Assembly: GCF_001691415.1 (NCBI RefSeq)
Contig: NZ_LRRR01000023.1
Location: 1-64,000 of the forward strand
Origin: Pararhodobacter sp. CCB-MM2
GTDB taxonomy: Bacteria; Pseudomonadota; Alphaproteobacteria; Rhodobacterales; Rhodobacteraceae
DNA length: 64,000 nt
Direction: 5' to 3'
Positions within the stretch are counted from its first letter, which is position 1. The number at the start of each line of letters is the position of its first letter. Below the pieces are notes generated by a model. It was not told where the DNA came from. It saw only the letters and a program-made list of their open reading frames with translations, and made no database searches. Positions 55,128-63,750 of this stretch are shown here, in pieces. Position numbers and translations under genes: made by a program.

Positions 55128-55844
55128 TTATCGCAACCCGGTCGCCCCTCTAAGCCAGGTTCTGAACGCCTTAAGCTTCGGATATCGGCGAACGGTCGTG
55201 GTTTGCCCTTCGCCGATATGAGTGCAGACTGGCGGGCGAAGGTAAGCCACAAACGCCCCTTGTGCGCGAAAATGGCGGGAAATGTGGCGCTCTTTACGGA
55301 ATCCGGCATAACCGCCGAAGGTTTGCCACGAGGACTTCCGGATCAGAGTGGGATTCAGCGTGAAGCCGAACCATTGATCATCAAGGTGATCGAGCCGGTG
55401 ATACTCGACGCCGCCGGCAGTGCCGGTCGCTATGGCGGCGCGCTGCGCGTCGCTGAGCGGGACCTCCGCAGTATCTCGCAGGCAGACCGCGGATATGGCT
55501 GGGTCGGCTTCAAGCAAACGGGTGGCGTCAGGCAAGAAATCGTGCCGACTATAGGCCCAGTCGTCCTCGCCATGGAGAATAAGCGGGGTTTCGACGGCGG
55601 CATACAGGGCGTCGATGGCGGGGTGGTGGCCAAGATGATGACCAGGGCCGACAAGACGTCCTTCAGGGCACAGTGACCGGAACGTGTCGTTCGTGGCCTC
55701 ATCTCCAAAGTCGTTGATGGCAAGGGTTCTAAGATCTCGGAGAGGGCCGAGGCTCTCCAGTGTTTGGCGAAGAAGCTCAGGGCGACTGCCGATAGTCAAA
55801 CAGTGGGTAATCTGATCGTCAAACACGGACTGACTGTTCCACAT
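55128..55844 (-). CDS. Putative family 2-like glycosyltransferase
   Basis: A 238-residue protein starting ITHCLTIGSRPELLRQTLESLG, followed by LAINDFGDEATN and a HGEDDWAYS motif. This is the layout of GT2-like enzymes with an EDD metal site. It has no membrane segment. The ATG lies only 9 bases after the pnp terminator hairpin and lacks a clear ribosome site outside the hairpin, so its expression is unusual or low. Two further GT genes follow. Confidence 0.75.
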   Translation of the reverse strand: MWNSQSVFDDQITHCLTIGSRPELLRQTLESLGPLRDLRTLAINDFGDEATNDTFRSLCPEGRLVGPGHHLGHHPAIDALYAAVETPLILHGEDDWAYSRHDFLPDATRLLEADPAISAVCLRDTAEVPLSDAQRAAIATGTAGGVEYHRLDHLDDQWFGFTLNPTLIRKSSWQTFGGYAGFRKERHISRHFRAQGAFVAYLRPPVCTHIGEGQTTTVRRYPKLKAFRTWLRGATGLR

Positions 55845-55852
55845 AAGAGAGG

Positions 55853-55874
55853 CCCCCCGCCCGAAGGCGAGGGG
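55853..55874 (-). terminator. pnp terminator
   Basis: A stem of nine positions with one mismatch and a CGAA tetraloop (TTCG on the transcript) lies 10 bases past the pnp stop, followed on the minus strand by CCTCTCTTA. It overlaps the likely leader of the next glycosyltransferase gene. Confidence 0.7.
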
Positions 55875-55883
55875 TAACGCTGA

Positions 55884-58019
55884 TTACTCGGCGTCGTCTT
55901 TCTTCTCGACGATCTCTTCGCCGGTCTCCTGGTCGATCATCTTCATCGCCAGACGGACCTTGCCGCGATCGTCGAAGCCCAGAAGCTTGACCTTCACTTC
56001 CTGGCCTTCCTTCAGCAGGTCGGACGGGTGGTTCAGGCGCTTGTTGGCGATCTGCGACACGTGGACGAGGCCGTCACGCTTGCCGAAGAAGTTCACGAAG
56101 GCGCCGAAATCGACGATCTTCACCACGGTGCCGGTGTAGATCTGACCGACTTCCGGCTCGGCCACGATCGAATAGATCATGTCGTAGGCCTTCTTGATCG
56201 CATCGGCGTCCGACGAAGCGATCTTGATCACGCCGTCGTCGTTGATGTCGACCTTGGCACCCGAGACTTCCACGATCTCGCGGATGACCTTGCCGCCCGA
56301 GCCGATCACTTCACGGATCTTGTCGGTCGGGATGGTCATGGTCTCGATCTTCGGCGCGTATTGGCTGAAGCCCGAGGGAGCCGACAGCGACTTCGACATC
56401 TCACCGAGGATGTGCATCCGGCCGTCCTTGGCCTGGGCCAGGGCTTTCTCCATGATCTCGGGCGTGATGCCCGCGACCTTGATGTCCATCTGCAGCGAGG
56501 TGATGCCGTTCTCGGTACCCGCAACCTTGAAGTCCATGTCGCCGAGGTGATCTTCGTCACCCAGGATGTCCGACAGGATCGCGAAGCGGCCGTCGTCTTC
56601 CAGGATCAGACCCATGGCGACACCGGCGACCGGCGCCTTCAGCGGAACGCCCGCATCCATCATCGACAGCGAGCCGCCGCAGACGGTGGCCATCGAGGAC
56701 GAACCGTTCGATTCGGTGATCTCCGACACCATGCGGATGGTGTAGGGGAAGTCGGTCGCGGCGGGCAGGACGGCCTGCAGCGCGCGCCACGCGAGCTTGC
56801 CGTGGCCGATCTCGCGACGGCCGGGCGAACCCATGCGGCCCACTTCACCGACCGAATACGGCGGGAAGTTGTAGTGCAGCAGGAAGTTGGCTTTGTAGGT
56901 GCCGGTCAGGGCATCCACGAACTGCTCGTCGTCGCCGGTGCCCAGCGTCGCCACGCAGAGCGACTGGGTCTCGCCGCGGGTGAACAGCGCCGACCCGTGG
57001 GTCCGCGGCAGCACCGAGGTTTCGCAGACGATCGGACGGATGTCGGTGGTCGAGCGGCCGTCGATACGCGGCGCGCCGTTGATCACGTCGCCACGCAGGA
57101 TCGAGGCTTCCAGCTTTTTCATCGCGGTGTCGAGCTGGCTGTCGGCCAGTTCTTCCTCGTTCAGCTGCGCCTTGATGGCGGCGCGGGCTTCAGAGATCGC
57201 GGTGACGCGCTGCTGCTTGTCCTTCAGGGCGAAGGCGGCGCGCATCTGGGTCTCGCCCAGGGTCTTGATACGGGCCAGGATCGGCGCGTAATCGGGGGCC
57301 TGGAAGTCGAAGGGCTCCTTCGCGCATTCCTCGGCGAAGTCGATGATCAGGCCGATGACCGGCTGGATCGACTCATGGGCGAATTTCACGGCGCCCAGCA
57401 TCTCGGCTTCGGTCAGCTCGTAGGCTTCCGATTCCACCATCATCACGGCGTCGGCGGTGCCGGCCACGACGAGGTCGAGGCGCTGCTCGGGGTTCTCGCG
57501 CAGCTTGACCATGTCGTCGCATTCGGGGTTCAGGATGTACTCGCCATCCACGAAGCCCACGCGGGCGGCGGCGATCGGACCCATGAAGGGCACGCCCGAC
57601 ACGGTCAGCGCGGCCGAGGCGGCGATCATCGCGAGGACGTCGGGCTCGTTCACGAGGTCATGCGACAGCACGGTGCAGACCACGAGGACTTCGTTCTTGA
57701 AGCCTTCGACGAACAGCGGACGGATCGGACGGTCGATCAGGCGCGAGGTCAGCGTCTCTTTTTCCGAGGGACGGCCTTCACGCTTGAAGAAGCCACCGGG
57801 GATCTTGCCCGCGGCATAGGTGCGTTCCTGGTAATGGACGGTCAGCGGGAAGAAATCCTGACCCGGCTTCGGCGCCTTGGCGAAGGTCACGTTGGCCATG
57901 ACCGAAGTCTCGCCCAGCGTGGCGATCACGGAACCGTCGGCCTGACGGGCAACGCGGCCCGTTTCCAGCGTGAGGGTTTCCTGGCCCCACTGGATCGACT
58001 TCTTGGTGATATTGAACAT
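55884..58019 (-). CDS. pnp: Polyribonucleotide nucleotidyltransferase (PNPase)
   Basis: Phosphorolytic 3'-5' exoribonuclease of the RNA degradosome. The 711 residues have two RNase PH domains joined by a helical linker, then a KH domain (IREVIGSGGKVIREI, about 565) and an S1 domain (GTVVKIVDFGAFVNF, about 625). Length and all domains are standard. rpsO, its usual upstream neighbour, is 4 kb upstream on the same strand with five unrelated genes between, so pnp probably has its own promoter in 58020-58226. Confidence 0.98.
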   Translation of the reverse strand: MFNITKKSIQWGQETLTLETGRVARQADGSVIATLGETSVMANVTFAKAPKPGQDFFPLTVHYQERTYAAGKIPGGFFKREGRPSEKETLTSRLIDRPIRPLFVEGFKNEVLVVCTVLSHDLVNEPDVLAMIAASAALTVSGVPFMGPIAAARVGFVDGEYILNPECDDMVKLRENPEQRLDLVVAGTADAVMMVESEAYELTEAEMLGAVKFAHESIQPVIGLIIDFAEECAKEPFDFQAPDYAPILARIKTLGETQMRAAFALKDKQQRVTAISEARAAIKAQLNEEELADSQLDTAMKKLEASILRGDVINGAPRIDGRSTTDIRPIVCETSVLPRTHGSALFTRGETQSLCVATLGTGDDEQFVDALTGTYKANFLLHYNFPPYSVGEVGRMGSPGRREIGHGKLAWRALQAVLPAATDFPYTIRMVSEITESNGSSSMATVCGGSLSMMDAGVPLKAPVAGVAMGLILEDDGRFAILSDILGDEDHLGDMDFKVAGTENGITSLQMDIKVAGITPEIMEKALAQAKDGRMHILGEMSKSLSAPSGFSQYAPKIETMTIPTDKIREVIGSGGKVIREIVEVSGAKVDINDDGVIKIASSDADAIKKAYDMIYSIVAEPEVGQIYTGTVVKIVDFGAFVNFFGKRDGLVHVSQIANKRLNHPSDLLKEGQEVKVKLLGFDDRGKVRLAMKMIDQETGEEIVEKKDDAE

Positions 58020-58226
58020 GCAGTTTCCTCAAGGGAGCGCGCCCGCCCCTGCGGGGCTCCCGTTTCTATGGCGGCCCCATTGCCGCCGACCCCTATCCTT
58101 CGCATCACGCCGGGGTCGTAGCGTCACGTCTCAGATGCGGGGGCCATACAGGAAAAACGCCTTCGTGGAAAGGGGGCTGATCAGCGCGTGCTGTGGCGAT
58201 CGGCCCCCTTGGCAGTGGGCTGTGCG

Positions 58227-58625
58227 TCACTCGGGATAGCGGCGTCGGGCGGTGGCGGTGCCCAGAACGGTGCGGCCCTGACGGGCGGTGGCGGTCCATT
58301 CATAGGTATGGACGCCGTTCGGCGGGCAGGGGCTGCGGTAGGTGAACAGACCTGAGGGGATCGTGCCGCTTTGCCCCATGCGCAAGGTCGCGCCGCCGTG
58401 GTTGTAGCCGCGCACATCGAGATCCACGAGGCGCAGTTCCACCGTTTCCGTGCCCGCCGGCAGATCCTGAAGGGTGAAGCGGGGGTTGGGCACCGTATTG
58501 GGGCTGCCCGAGGTGCAGCGGGGAATATCGCCCCAAGCAAAGGACAGGGAGAAATCGGCCTGCGCCGAGGTGGTTGCCGCCAGAAGGAAAAGGGGCGCGG
58601 CGAGGGTCTTCAGAAAGCTGTTCAT
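58227..58625 (-). CDS. Exported PEBP-like (YbhB/YbcL-type) protein
   Basis: A 132-residue protein with a Sec signal (TLAAPLFLLAATTSAQA). The mature part has VDLDVRGYNHGG and SPCPPNGVHTYEWTATA, which resemble the ligand-site and GPCPPxGxHxY motifs of phosphatidylethanolamine-binding proteins. It is shorter than typical YbhB. The start at 58625 fits the signal peptide better than 58640. It sits between pnp and the HWE kinase gene with gaps of 207 and 110 bases. Function unknown. Confidence 0.7.
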   Translation of the reverse strand: MNSFLKTLAAPLFLLAATTSAQADFSLSFAWGDIPRCTSGSPNTVPNPRFTLQDLPAGTETVELRLVDLDVRGYNHGGATLRMGQSGTIPSGLFTYRSPCPPNGVHTYEWTATARQGRTVLGTATARRRYPE

Positions 58626-58735
58626 CGGAAAGGACCTCATACTGACAATGGCCTGCCCGCCCGGAATGGTCGGGTCAGGCCTTGCAGCGTGACACGGGCC
58701 CGCCTGCGAGTCTGTGAAAAAAGACCGATGCCGGG

Positions 58736-59866
58736 TCAGGAGGTCAGCGAGGCCAGCGGCAGGCGGACCACCCGGCGCAGGGTGTCGCCGTCGCGAGTGG
58801 TCTCGACACTGCCGCGCAGCTGGGCCTCCAGCGTCATCGACACCAGCTTGGAGCCGAAGCCACTGCGCGTCCCGGCTTCGGGCGCGACGGCAGTTTCGTG
58901 CCAGTCGAGCACCAGCCCGTCGTCCTCGAGGTAGCAGGTCACCGACAGAACCCCGTCGGGCCCGGTCAAGGCGCCATACTTCACCGCGTTGGTGATCAGC
59001 TCGTAGAAGGCCAGCGACAGCGGGGTCGCCGCGCGCGGCGCGACGGTCACGTCGTCGCCCCCCAGCCGGATCCGGCCCGCGCCGGTGTCATGCGGGGCCA
59101 GCAGTGTGTCGATCAGCGCGTGCAGGGTCGTCTCTGCCTCGGCCGGGCGGTCGGCATGGATGGCGGGGGTGATCAGCGCATGGGCTTCGGACAGGGCGCG
59201 CAGGCGGCCTTGCAGCGCGGACGAGGGCTCGCCGGCTTGCTGGCTCATGCGGACGATACCGGCGGTGACCGCGAAGAGGTTCTTCACCCGGTGGTTCAGC
59301 TCGTCGATCAGCACCTGCCGCTCGGTCAGGGTGCGGTTCAGGGCCAGCTCGGTCTCGACGATGGCGGCGAGATCGCGCAGATCCGCCAGCTGGGCCTCGG
59401 TCCAGTCGTGCGGCTGGCTGTCGATGGCGCAGAACGAACCCAGCACCGCGCCGTCCGGCCCATGCACCGGCACGCCGAGATAGGCGATCACATCGAGGTC
59501 GTGCACCGCACCATTGTCCGACAGCAGCGGATGGTTGCGGGCGTCGTTGACGGCCAGCGCCCGGTCCTCGGACACGACATATTGGCAAAAGCTGTGCGAC
59601 AGGGGCGTCTCGCGCGGCTCGGCCAGACCGGCCTGAGCCTTGAAGAACTGCCGCTGCGCATCGACCAGCGAGAACAACACCACCGGCACGCCCAGAATGC
59701 GCGACGCCAGTCGGGCGGCGCGGTCGAAGACCGGCTCGGGCGCACTGTCCATCAGCCCGCTGCGGTCCAGCGCCTGCAGCCGGGCGCTGTCGTCCAGCGC
59801 GCGGCGATGGGCGTCCGTCGAGGCGGCAGGGAAGGCGCGGGGCGTGGTGTCCGGGGTCATGGCCAT
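58736..59866 (-). CDS. HWE-type sensor histidine kinase with GAF domain
   Basis: A 376-residue soluble kinase. A GAF-like sensor domain spans about 30-175 (FSLVDAQRQFFKAQ, CQYVV), as in light or redox-responsive proteins. The HWE/HisKA_2 module follows, with His192 in DELNHRVKNL, a YELITNAVKYGA N-box and WHE near the C-terminus. No membrane helix. No response regulator gene is next to it, so its partner is elsewhere, perhaps a general-stress PhyR-like regulator. The ATG at 59860 is an alternative start. Confidence 0.92.
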   Translation of the reverse strand: MAMTPDTTPRAFPAASTDAHRRALDDSARLQALDRSGLMDSAPEPVFDRAARLASRILGVPVVLFSLVDAQRQFFKAQAGLAEPRETPLSHSFCQYVVSEDRALAVNDARNHPLLSDNGAVHDLDVIAYLGVPVHGPDGAVLGSFCAIDSQPHDWTEAQLADLRDLAAIVETELALNRTLTERQVLIDELNHRVKNLFAVTAGIVRMSQQAGEPSSALQGRLRALSEAHALITPAIHADRPAEAETTLHALIDTLLAPHDTGAGRIRLGGDDVTVAPRAATPLSLAFYELITNAVKYGALTGPDGVLSVTCYLEDDGLVLDWHETAVAPEAGTRSGFGSKLVSMTLEAQLRGSVETTRDGDTLRRVVRLPLASLTS

Positions 59867-59928
59867 GCGTCAGGGTCGTGGGGAACGGGCGAAGGCCCTT
59901 GTAGCACGCGCTCCGCCGCAATCCAGCC

Positions 59929-61278
59929 TTACCCCAAGTGAACGCTGGCTTCCGGGTAACGAATGCGTGGGACCGTCCGCGTCGCCAGAAAGAAGCCCAG
60001 CGTCAGAGGTCCGACCCGGCCGAGGAACATCACCCCGATGATCACCGCACGGCCGAACTCGGTCAGCTCTCCGGTGAAGCCGCGGGTCAGGCCGACGGTG
60101 CCGAAGGCCGAGGCCACCTCGAAGGCGATGTCGAGGAAATGCCCGTCATGCGAGGCCGTCATCAGGAAGACCGCGGTGAACACCACCAGCACCGAGATCG
60201 CGGTCAGGGCCATGACCTTCAACACCTGCTCCAGCCCGATGGAACGGCCGAAGGCATGCAGCTGCGTCTGGCGCCGGAAGAAGGCGATGGTGGCAAGCAG
60301 CATCACCACGAAGGTCGTCACCTTGATGCCGCCCGCGGTCGAGGCCGGGCCGCCGCCCACCAGCATCAGCGAGATGAACAGCAGCGCCGTGCTGTCATGG
60401 ATCGCCGCGATATCGGTGGTGTTGAAGCCCGCGGTCCTTGTGGTCACGCCTTGGAACCAGCTGACGATCAGCTTCGGCCCCCAGCCGTCAAGCGCACCGA
60501 GCGTGCCGGGGTTGGCCCATTCCAGCACCGCGAAGCAGGCAACGGACCACGGGATCAGGATCGCCGTGCCCAGCAGCATGATCTTGGTGTGCAGGCTCCA
60601 GGCGCGGGGGCGTTTGGGGCTGGTCACGTCCTGCAAGACGACATAGCCGATGCCGCCGATGATGAAGAGCGCGGGGATGACCACATTGACCACCGGGTCC
60701 GTGGCATAGCCCACCAGACCGTCATGGAAGGTGGAGAAACCGGCGTTGTTGAACGCCGAGATCGAGTGGAAGGCGGCGGCCCACAGCCCCTCGGCCATGC
60801 CCAGCCGGGGAACGAAGGTCAGGGCGAGGAAGATCGCGCCGGCCAGTTCGCAGACCACGACGACCCGCAGGATCGTCCCCACCAGCCGCATCAGCTGGTG
60901 CATCGAATTGTGGTTCAGATCCTCACGCAGGAACAGGTGCCCGGTGATGCCCAGGGGCATGCCGAGCGCCGCCAGCACCAGCACGGCAAAGGTCATCAGC
61001 CCCAACCCGCCCAGCTGGATCAGGAAGGCGACGACCGCCTCGCCGAACCACGTCAGGTTGGCGCCGATGTCAAATACCGTGAGGCCCGTCACCGTGACGG
61101 CCGAGGTGGCGGTGAAGATCGCGTCGGACCAGCTCATCGGTACATGATGCGAGACCGGCATCTTCAGCGCCGCAGCCCCCAGCGCGATCAGCACCGCATA
61201 GAGCAGCGCGAGGATCAGCGGAGGCGGGAAATGCCCGACCCACAGCGTCAGCCGCGCAAGGCGGCGGCGGAGTCTCAC
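59929..61278 (-). CDS. Potassium uptake membrane subunit (TrkH/KtrB family)
   Basis: A 449-residue ion-conducting subunit for potassium with four M1-P-M2 repeats and the filter-like segments TATSAVTVTGL, SAFNNAGFS, TTRTAGFNT and SAFGTVGLTRG. It starts with GTG overlapping the stop of the regulatory subunit gene (GTGA). The length fits the Ktr group slightly better than classic 480-residue TrkH. Cation specificity is inferred from the family. Confidence 0.93.
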   Translation of the reverse strand: MRLRRRLARLTLWVGHFPPPLILALLYAVLIALGAAALKMPVSHHVPMSWSDAIFTATSAVTVTGLTVFDIGANLTWFGEAVVAFLIQLGGLGLMTFAVLVLAALGMPLGITGHLFLREDLNHNSMHQLMRLVGTILRVVVVCELAGAIFLALTFVPRLGMAEGLWAAAFHSISAFNNAGFSTFHDGLVGYATDPVVNVVIPALFIIGGIGYVVLQDVTSPKRPRAWSLHTKIMLLGTAILIPWSVACFAVLEWANPGTLGALDGWGPKLIVSWFQGVTTRTAGFNTTDIAAIHDSTALLFISLMLVGGGPASTAGGIKVTTFVVMLLATIAFFRRQTQLHAFGRSIGLEQVLKVMALTAISVLVVFTAVFLMTASHDGHFLDIAFEVASAFGTVGLTRGFTGELTEFGRAVIIGVMFLGRVGPLTLGFFLATRTVPRIRYPEASVHLG

Positions 61279-61934
61279 AGCGAATCCCCGAAGCTCCGCA
61301 GCTCGGCGCGTTTGCCCAGCACGATCAGCTTGTCGTCGGCCTCCAGCAGGGTGTCCTCGGTCGAATGGCGGAACTCGGTGCCGCGCATCACGCCCAGAAG
61401 CCGCAGCTCGTAAGTGGTGCCCAGCCCCAGCGAGGACAGCTCGCGCCCGGTCATCCGCTCGGGCACGACGATGTTCACGACGCTGTAGCCGTTGCCGAGG
61501 CTGACGTAGTCCTGCAGCACCGGGTTGTTGAGCATCTGCGCGATGTGGCGGCCCATCTCCTGCTCCGGCAGGATCACCCGGTCGACCCCCAGCTTGGCGA
61601 GGATCCGGTGGTGGGCCTTGTTGGCGGCCTTCACCCAGATCTGCTCCAGCCCCATCAGCTTGAGGTTCATCACCGTCAGGATGCTGGATTCCAGATCATC
61701 ACCGATGGCGACCAGCGCCACGTCGTAGCGGTCGATCCCGGCCTCGCGCAGGGCGCCCTCGTCGGTGGTGTCGAGGATCAGCGCGCTGGACAGGGTGGCG
61801 GTCATCTGGCTGACCCGCCGCTCGTCGAGGTCCAGCCCGATCACCCGGTTACCGAACCGCGCCAGCTCGGCCGCGACGGTGCCCCCGAACGCCCCGAGGC
61901 CGATTACCGCGAAGCTGCGTGTTCCCTTGGCCAT
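61275..61934 (-). CDS. Potassium uptake regulatory subunit (KtrA/TrkA N-type, RCK)
   Basis: A 219-residue cytoplasmic RCK protein that gates the membrane subunit encoded next to it. It has an N-terminal Rossmann fold (FAVIGLGAFGGTVA; acidic DLDERR after strand two) and a C-terminal TrkA_C domain. One RCK unit rather than two marks it as KtrA-like. GGGGAG precedes the ATG at 61934. It overlaps the membrane-subunit gene by four bases. Confidence 0.94.
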   Translation of the reverse strand: MAKGTRSFAVIGLGAFGGTVAAELARFGNRVIGLDLDERRVSQMTATLSSALILDTTDEGALREAGIDRYDVALVAIGDDLESSILTVMNLKLMGLEQIWVKAANKAHHRILAKLGVDRVILPEQEMGRHIAQMLNNPVLQDYVSLGNGYSVVNIVVPERMTGRELSSLGLGTTYELRLLGVMRGTEFRHSTEDTLLEADDKLIVLGKRAELRSFGDSL

Positions 61935-62009
61935 GGTTACTCCCCTGTCCAAAACGCGCGCACGCTGCGCCGCCGCAGCCGGGGTGTCAAGGCCGGCGCT
62001 GCAATGCAA

Positions 62010-62035
62010 AACGCCCGCCGGTGAGGGCGGGCGTT
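62010..62035 (-). terminator. rpsO terminator
   Basis: A perfect 10-bp stem (AACGCCCGCC with GGCGGGCGTT) and 6-base loop start 35 bases past the rpsO stop, followed on the minus strand by TTGCATTGC. It ends the rpsO transcript before the ktr genes. Confidence 0.8.
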
Positions 62036-62069
62036 CCACTGTCTGTCCGTGTCGGTCAGACCGAAAGGC

Positions 62070-62339
62070 TTAGCGGCGGATGCCGAGTTTGCCGATCAGG
62101 GTCTGGTAACGGGACACGTCCTTGCCCTTCAGGTAGTCCAGCAGTTTGCGGCGCTGGGCGACCAGCATCAGAAGGCCACGACGGCTGTGGTTGTCCTTCT
62201 TGTGGGTCTTGAAGTGCTCGGTCAGGGTGGTGATGCGCGACGTCAGGATGGCAACCTGGACTTCGGGCGAACCGGTGTCGCCTTCCTTGGTGCCGAATTC
62301 CTTGATGAGGCGCTGCTTTTCTTCGACGGTGATCGACAT
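62070..62339 (-). CDS. rpsO: 30S ribosomal protein S15
   Basis: Primary binding protein of 16S rRNA. The 89-residue length is standard, with SITVEEKQRLIKEF at the start and LMLVAQRRKLLDYLK near the end. AGGAGAC precedes the ATG at 62339; the frame extends to 62417 without homology. A strong terminator follows. Neither of its usual partners (truB upstream, pnp directly downstream) is adjacent here. Confidence 0.98.
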   Translation of the reverse strand: MSITVEEKQRLIKEFGTKEGDTGSPEVQVAILTSRITTLTEHFKTHKKDNHSRRGLLMLVAQRRKLLDYLKGKDVSRYQTLIGKLGIRR

Positions 62340-62664
62340 CGGGGTCTCCTGTGTCAAAAGGGTGAAGGCGCAGGCCGGGATGTCGTCCAGCTCAGGCCCA
62401 TGGAGGGGTCCTGCCATGACTGGCGAGGATGCGCGCGTATAGGAGATCCCATGCCACAGCGCAACAGCCTTGATCCGCGCCGGCGGCCGGACGGCCGTGG
62501 CCGGACATCCGACGATGCGCTTTGCGCGGAACTTTGCTAAAACTGTGTGCAGAATCCCGCTGTAATCCGGGGTTTGATCGCGGTTTGTTCAGGTATTCGG
62601 GCCTAGTCTGCCTCAAAGGTCCGATTGTGTGTATCGCCGTCGTGTGACGGCAAGGGGTGTTGGT
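62340..62664. other. Divergent promoter region between rpsO and RTX gene
   Basis: In 325 bases no gene can be supported. It must hold the rpsO promoter and leader, where S15 autoregulation may act, and the promoter of the RTX gene. AT-rich stretches at 62525-62550 and 62575-62600 are the likeliest promoter sites, but no clear boxes are seen. Confidence 0.4.
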
Positions 62665-63750
62665 ATGTGGTTCTTGCTCAGTCTGTTGGGCGTCGCGATG
62701 GCCGCCGGGGCCGGTGAAATGGCGCTGCGCGGTGACGATGACGCGCTCGAGGACGAAGATATCTCTCGCGATTCGGGGGATGCCGATACGGCGGATCCGC
62801 CCCTCGTCGATCTGGAGGATGATGCTGACGCCACTGACGGCCCGGTCGCCGAAGCGCGCGACGATGAGCCGTCCGTTCTGTCACCGCGTGACGATCTGGA
62901 TGAGGGCGACGACGGCTTCATAAGTTCGGATGATCCGCCCTTGCCGCTGGATGACGATTACATCGACCTCGGTGAGGGGGGCGACGGTGCGGACAATGCC
63001 GGCGGCGGCGCGGGCAACGACACCCTGCTGGGTGATGAGGACGACAACTGGCTGGACGGGCTGGAGGGCGATGATGTCCTCGACGGTGGCGACGGGTCGG
63101 ACACGCTGTTGGGGGGCCTCGGCGATGACATGCTGCTGGGGGGCGACGGCGACGACAGCCTTCTGGGCGGAAGTGGCGCGGATACCTTGGATGCCGGGTC
63201 GGGTTCGGACACTCTGGTCGCGGGAGACGGCGACGACCTACTGCACGGCGGTGAAGGCGATGACACCCTTGAAGGCGGCGCCGGCGATGACCTGCTGATG
63301 GGCGGCGAAGGGTCGGATCTGCTGATGGGCGGGGATGGTGCGGACACACTGCAAGGCGGGGATGAGCCGGGGATCACCGACTACCTCAACGGAGGGGCCG
63401 GGGATGATGTGCTCGAACTCGGGTCCAATGACATCGCCAGCGGCGGCGAGGGGGCGGATTCCTTCATTGTCGAGTTTGACGTGGTGGCTGGTGGCCCCGC
63501 GACGATCACCGATTTTGAGCCGGGCGTGGATCGGTTGATGATCGCCTATGATGCCGCGGCCGGAACGCCAGAGGTCGAGTACCTCTACAATGCGGCGGCG
63601 GGCGGCATGCAGGTCATCGTCAACGGTGCGGTGATTGCTTTGCTGCAAGGGGTCGAGCATCTCGATCCCGAGACGATCCACCTGCGCCCGGAAGCGCTGC
63701 CTGCTGAGCCAAGCGGTACACCTGAAGCCATTGAGGCGATGCCTGGATAG
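62665..63750 (+). CDS. Membrane-anchored RTX calcium-binding protein
   Basis: A 361-residue protein with an N-terminal hydrophobic segment (WFLLSLLGVAMAAGAG), a very acidic linker to about residue 110, then about a dozen GGxGxDxL calcium-binding repeats at about 112-245. A C-terminal domain (ITDFEPGVDRLMIAYD, then INGAVIALLQG-like strands) follows, as in the M10_C/RTX tail. The ATG at 62665 has AAGGGG seven bases upstream; a GTG at 62629 is possible. Unlike normal RTX proteins it has an N-terminal anchor. No secretion genes are near. Confidence 0.85.
   Translation: MWFLLSLLGVAMAAGAGEMALRGDDDALEDEDISRDSGDADTADPPLVDLEDDADATDGPVAEARDDEPSVLSPRDDLDEGDDGFISSDDPPLPLDDDYIDLGEGGDGADNAGGGAGNDTLLGDEDDNWLDGLEGDDVLDGGDGSDTLLGGLGDDMLLGGDGDDSLLGGSGADTLDAGSGSDTLVAGDGDDLLHGGEGDDTLEGGAGDDLLMGGEGSDLLMGGDGADTLQGGDEPGITDYLNGGAGDDVLELGSNDIASGGEGADSFIVEFDVVAGGPATITDFEPGVDRLMIAYDAAAGTPEVEYLYNAAAGGMQVIVNGAVIALLQGVEHLDPETIHLRPEALPAEPSGTPEAIEAMPG

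Noticed and set aside
56028..58121. A 697-codon plus-strand frame
   Set aside because: It is antisense to pnp.
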